Shown here one piece after another: positions 62,991 to 64,000 of a DNA stretch of 64,000 nucleotides. The notes under the pieces were generated by a model. It was not told the DNA's origin, did no database searches, and saw only the letters and a program-made list of their open reading frames with translations. The stretch is from Rahnella aquatilis CIP 78.65 = ATCC 33071 (GTDB lineage: Bacteria; Pseudomonadota; Gammaproteobacteria; Enterobacterales; Enterobacteriaceae): the NCBI RefSeq assembly GCF_000241955.1, contig NC_016818.1, positions 1,054,001 through 1,118,000 on the forward strand, in the 5' to 3' direction. The stretch's first letter is position 1. The number at the start of each line of letters is the position of its first letter. The translations under genes were made by a program, and so were the position numbers.

Positions 62991-64000
62991 TACGCCTAAA
63001 ATTGTCGAAATGCAGGTTATTCCGGTTGCCGGTTACGACAGCATGCTACTGAACATTGCCGGTGCGCATAACTGCTATTTCACCCGCATTTTGCTGGTAC
63101 TCAAAGACAGTGCCGGGCATACCGGCGTGGGTGAAGCGCCCGCCACAGGCGTGGTGCTGAAGATCCTTAATGACGCCATCCCGCATATCGTCGGGCAGGA
63201 AATCGGCATCATGAATCAGCTGGTCAGCGATTTGCACAAACGGGATCTGGAGGAAAACCGTCAGCCGAAACCGGTGCTGCCGGGCTTGCGTCCGTGGGAT
63301 CTCGAACGTCATCACAATGCCGTCGCGGTGCTGGAGACGGCGCTGCTGGATCTGATGGGGCAGTTTCTTAATCAGCCGGTGGCGCAACTGCTTGGGCCGG
63401 GTAAACAGCGCGATGAAGTGCCGGTACTCGGTTATCTGTTTTATATCGCCGACCGGCAGAAAACCGATCTGGAATATCTGGAAGGAAAGGCACAGGCAGG
63501 GCAACATCCGTGGTACCACCTGCGCCATCAGGAGGCCATGAGCCACGAAAAGGTGGTGCAACTGGCGGAAGCCGCGCAGGATAAATACGGCTTCAAAGAT
63601 TTCAAACTCAAAGGCGGCGTGCAGGCGGGTGAAGTCGAAATCGAAACGGTCAGGGCGCTGAAAAAACGCTTCCCGCAGGCGCGGATTACGGTGGATCCGA
63701 ATGCGTCCTGGTCGCTGGAACAGGCGATTTCGCTGTGCAAAGACATGCACGGGATTTTGTCTTACGTTGAAGACCCATGCGGAGCGGAGCAGGGGTTTTC
63801 CGGGCGTGAAACGCTGGCGGAATTTAAGCGCGCCACCGGATTACCGGTCGCAACCAATATGATTGCCAACGACTGGCGGCAGATGAGCCATGCGCTGCAA
63901 CTGAATGCGATCGATATCCCGCTGGCCGATCCCCATTATTGGTCGATGCGCGGCGCGAATACTATCGGCACGTTATGCAATGCGTGGGGACTGACACTTG
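62983..64000 (+). CDS. Glucarate dehydratase-family protein (GudX-like), 3' end outside window
   Basis: The first 339 residues of an enolase-superfamily dehydratase: IPVAGYDSMLLNIAGAHNCY at the start, then FKDFKLKGGVQAGE (Lys of the KxK motif), ITVDPNASWSL (metal Asp), EDPCGAEQGFSGRE (metal Glu) and PVATNMIANDW. It resembles GudX and GudD, which dehydrate D-glucarate to 5-keto-4-deoxyglucarate; which of the two functions applies is uncertain as the last third lies beyond the window. Translationally coupled to the transporter. Confidence 0.9.
   Translation, partial: MSDTPKIVEMQVIPVAGYDSMLLNIAGAHNCYFTRILLVLKDSAGHTGVGEAPATGVVLKILNDAIPHIVGQEIGIMNQLVSDLHKRDLEENRQPKPVLPGLRPWDLERHHNAVAVLETALLDLMGQFLNQPVAQLLGPGKQRDEVPVLGYLFYIADRQKTDLEYLEGKAQAGQHPWYHLRHQEAMSHEKVVQLAEAAQDKYGFKDFKLKGGVQAGEVEIETVRALKKRFPQARITVDPNASWSLEQAISLCKDMHGILSYVEDPCGAEQGFSGRETLAEFKRATGLPVATNMIANDWRQMSHALQLNAIDIPLADPHYWSMRGANTIGTLCNAWGLTL

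Noticed and set aside
63046..63750. 234-codon minus-strand frame opposite the GudX-like gene
   Set aside because: Antisense to conserved enolase-superfamily motifs; no protein family features.

Overview
The window is chromosomal DNA from a gamma-proteobacterium of the order Enterobacterales. The block fadE–lpcA(gmhA)–yafJ–yafK–dinB–pepD–gpt–frsA–crl–proB–proA–tRNA-Thr follows the gene order of the E. coli 5–6 min region, and many proteins are near-identical in length and motifs to their E. coli counterparts. Several genes usually found there are absent (phoE between crl and proB, the E. coli genes between yafK and dinB). Two ERIC elements, LexA, FadR and MetJ type operators and a Crl protein all fit Enterobacterales. 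The overall style (mtnK/mtnA, RafY-type porin, small YniD peptide) suggests a Yersiniaceae member such as Rahnella or a relative; that genus guess is inference.

Layout. 1–1.6 kb: a three-lipoprotein operon (CsgG-like, DUF4810, GNA1162-like; the last runs off the window). 1.9–4.8 kb: divergent mtnA/mtnK methionine-salvage genes with a shared MetJ operator, then yehS. 5.1–6.5 kb: a RafY-type glycoporin followed immediately by a 126-bp ERIC element. 6.7–19.6 kb: the conserved core block listed above, with a FadR operator before fadE and a LexA box before dinB; a REP-like element has been captured by the end of dinB. 19.6–22.5 kb: LysR regulator divergent from a metallo-beta-lactamase-fold hydrolase and an alpha/beta hydrolase.

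22.6–27.2 kb is an accessory island beginning at tRNA-Thr(UGU). It has a divergent pair of small repressors with two matched 17-bp palindromes, two orphan bacteriocin immunity genes (colicin D type and colicin E9/pyocin type), a secreted protein of unknown function, and a PAAR–pyocin S–colicin E3 type toxin with its immunity gene. Toxin tip and immunity gene are AT-rich and look like an exchangeable module. 27.2–31.0 kb: a paoABC-like aldehyde oxidoreductase operon whose paoB carries a one-base frameshift and which lacks the Tat signal and the paoD chaperone gene. 31.3–34.1 kb: a YdgH-domain stress protein, a PIN-like toxin/ImmA-IrrE peptidase pair and a KTSC-like protein. 34.2–40.6 kb: AraC/SDR pair, tiny lipoprotein, M20 amidohydrolase, hexapeptide acetyltransferase, an amino-acid type chemoreceptor and a SelW-like protein.

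41.0–50.2 kb holds a complete recC–recB–recD operon with four-base overlaps and no ptrA, in a foreign neighbourhood and with proteins of the longer Pseudomonas-like type rather than the E. coli type. This is probably a second, separately acquired RecBCD machine. 50.2–57.3 kb: small membrane peptides including YniD, an MFS/serine-hydrolase pair with a divergent LysR, GNAT, an XRE-2TM protein and a diguanylate cyclase. 57.3–64 kb: a coiled-coil protein, two lipoproteins, a cold-shock protein, a cluster of three tiny membrane proteins (28, 36 and 45 residues), and the start of a glucarate-type operon (MFS symporter plus GudX/GudD-like dehydratase, cut by the window end).
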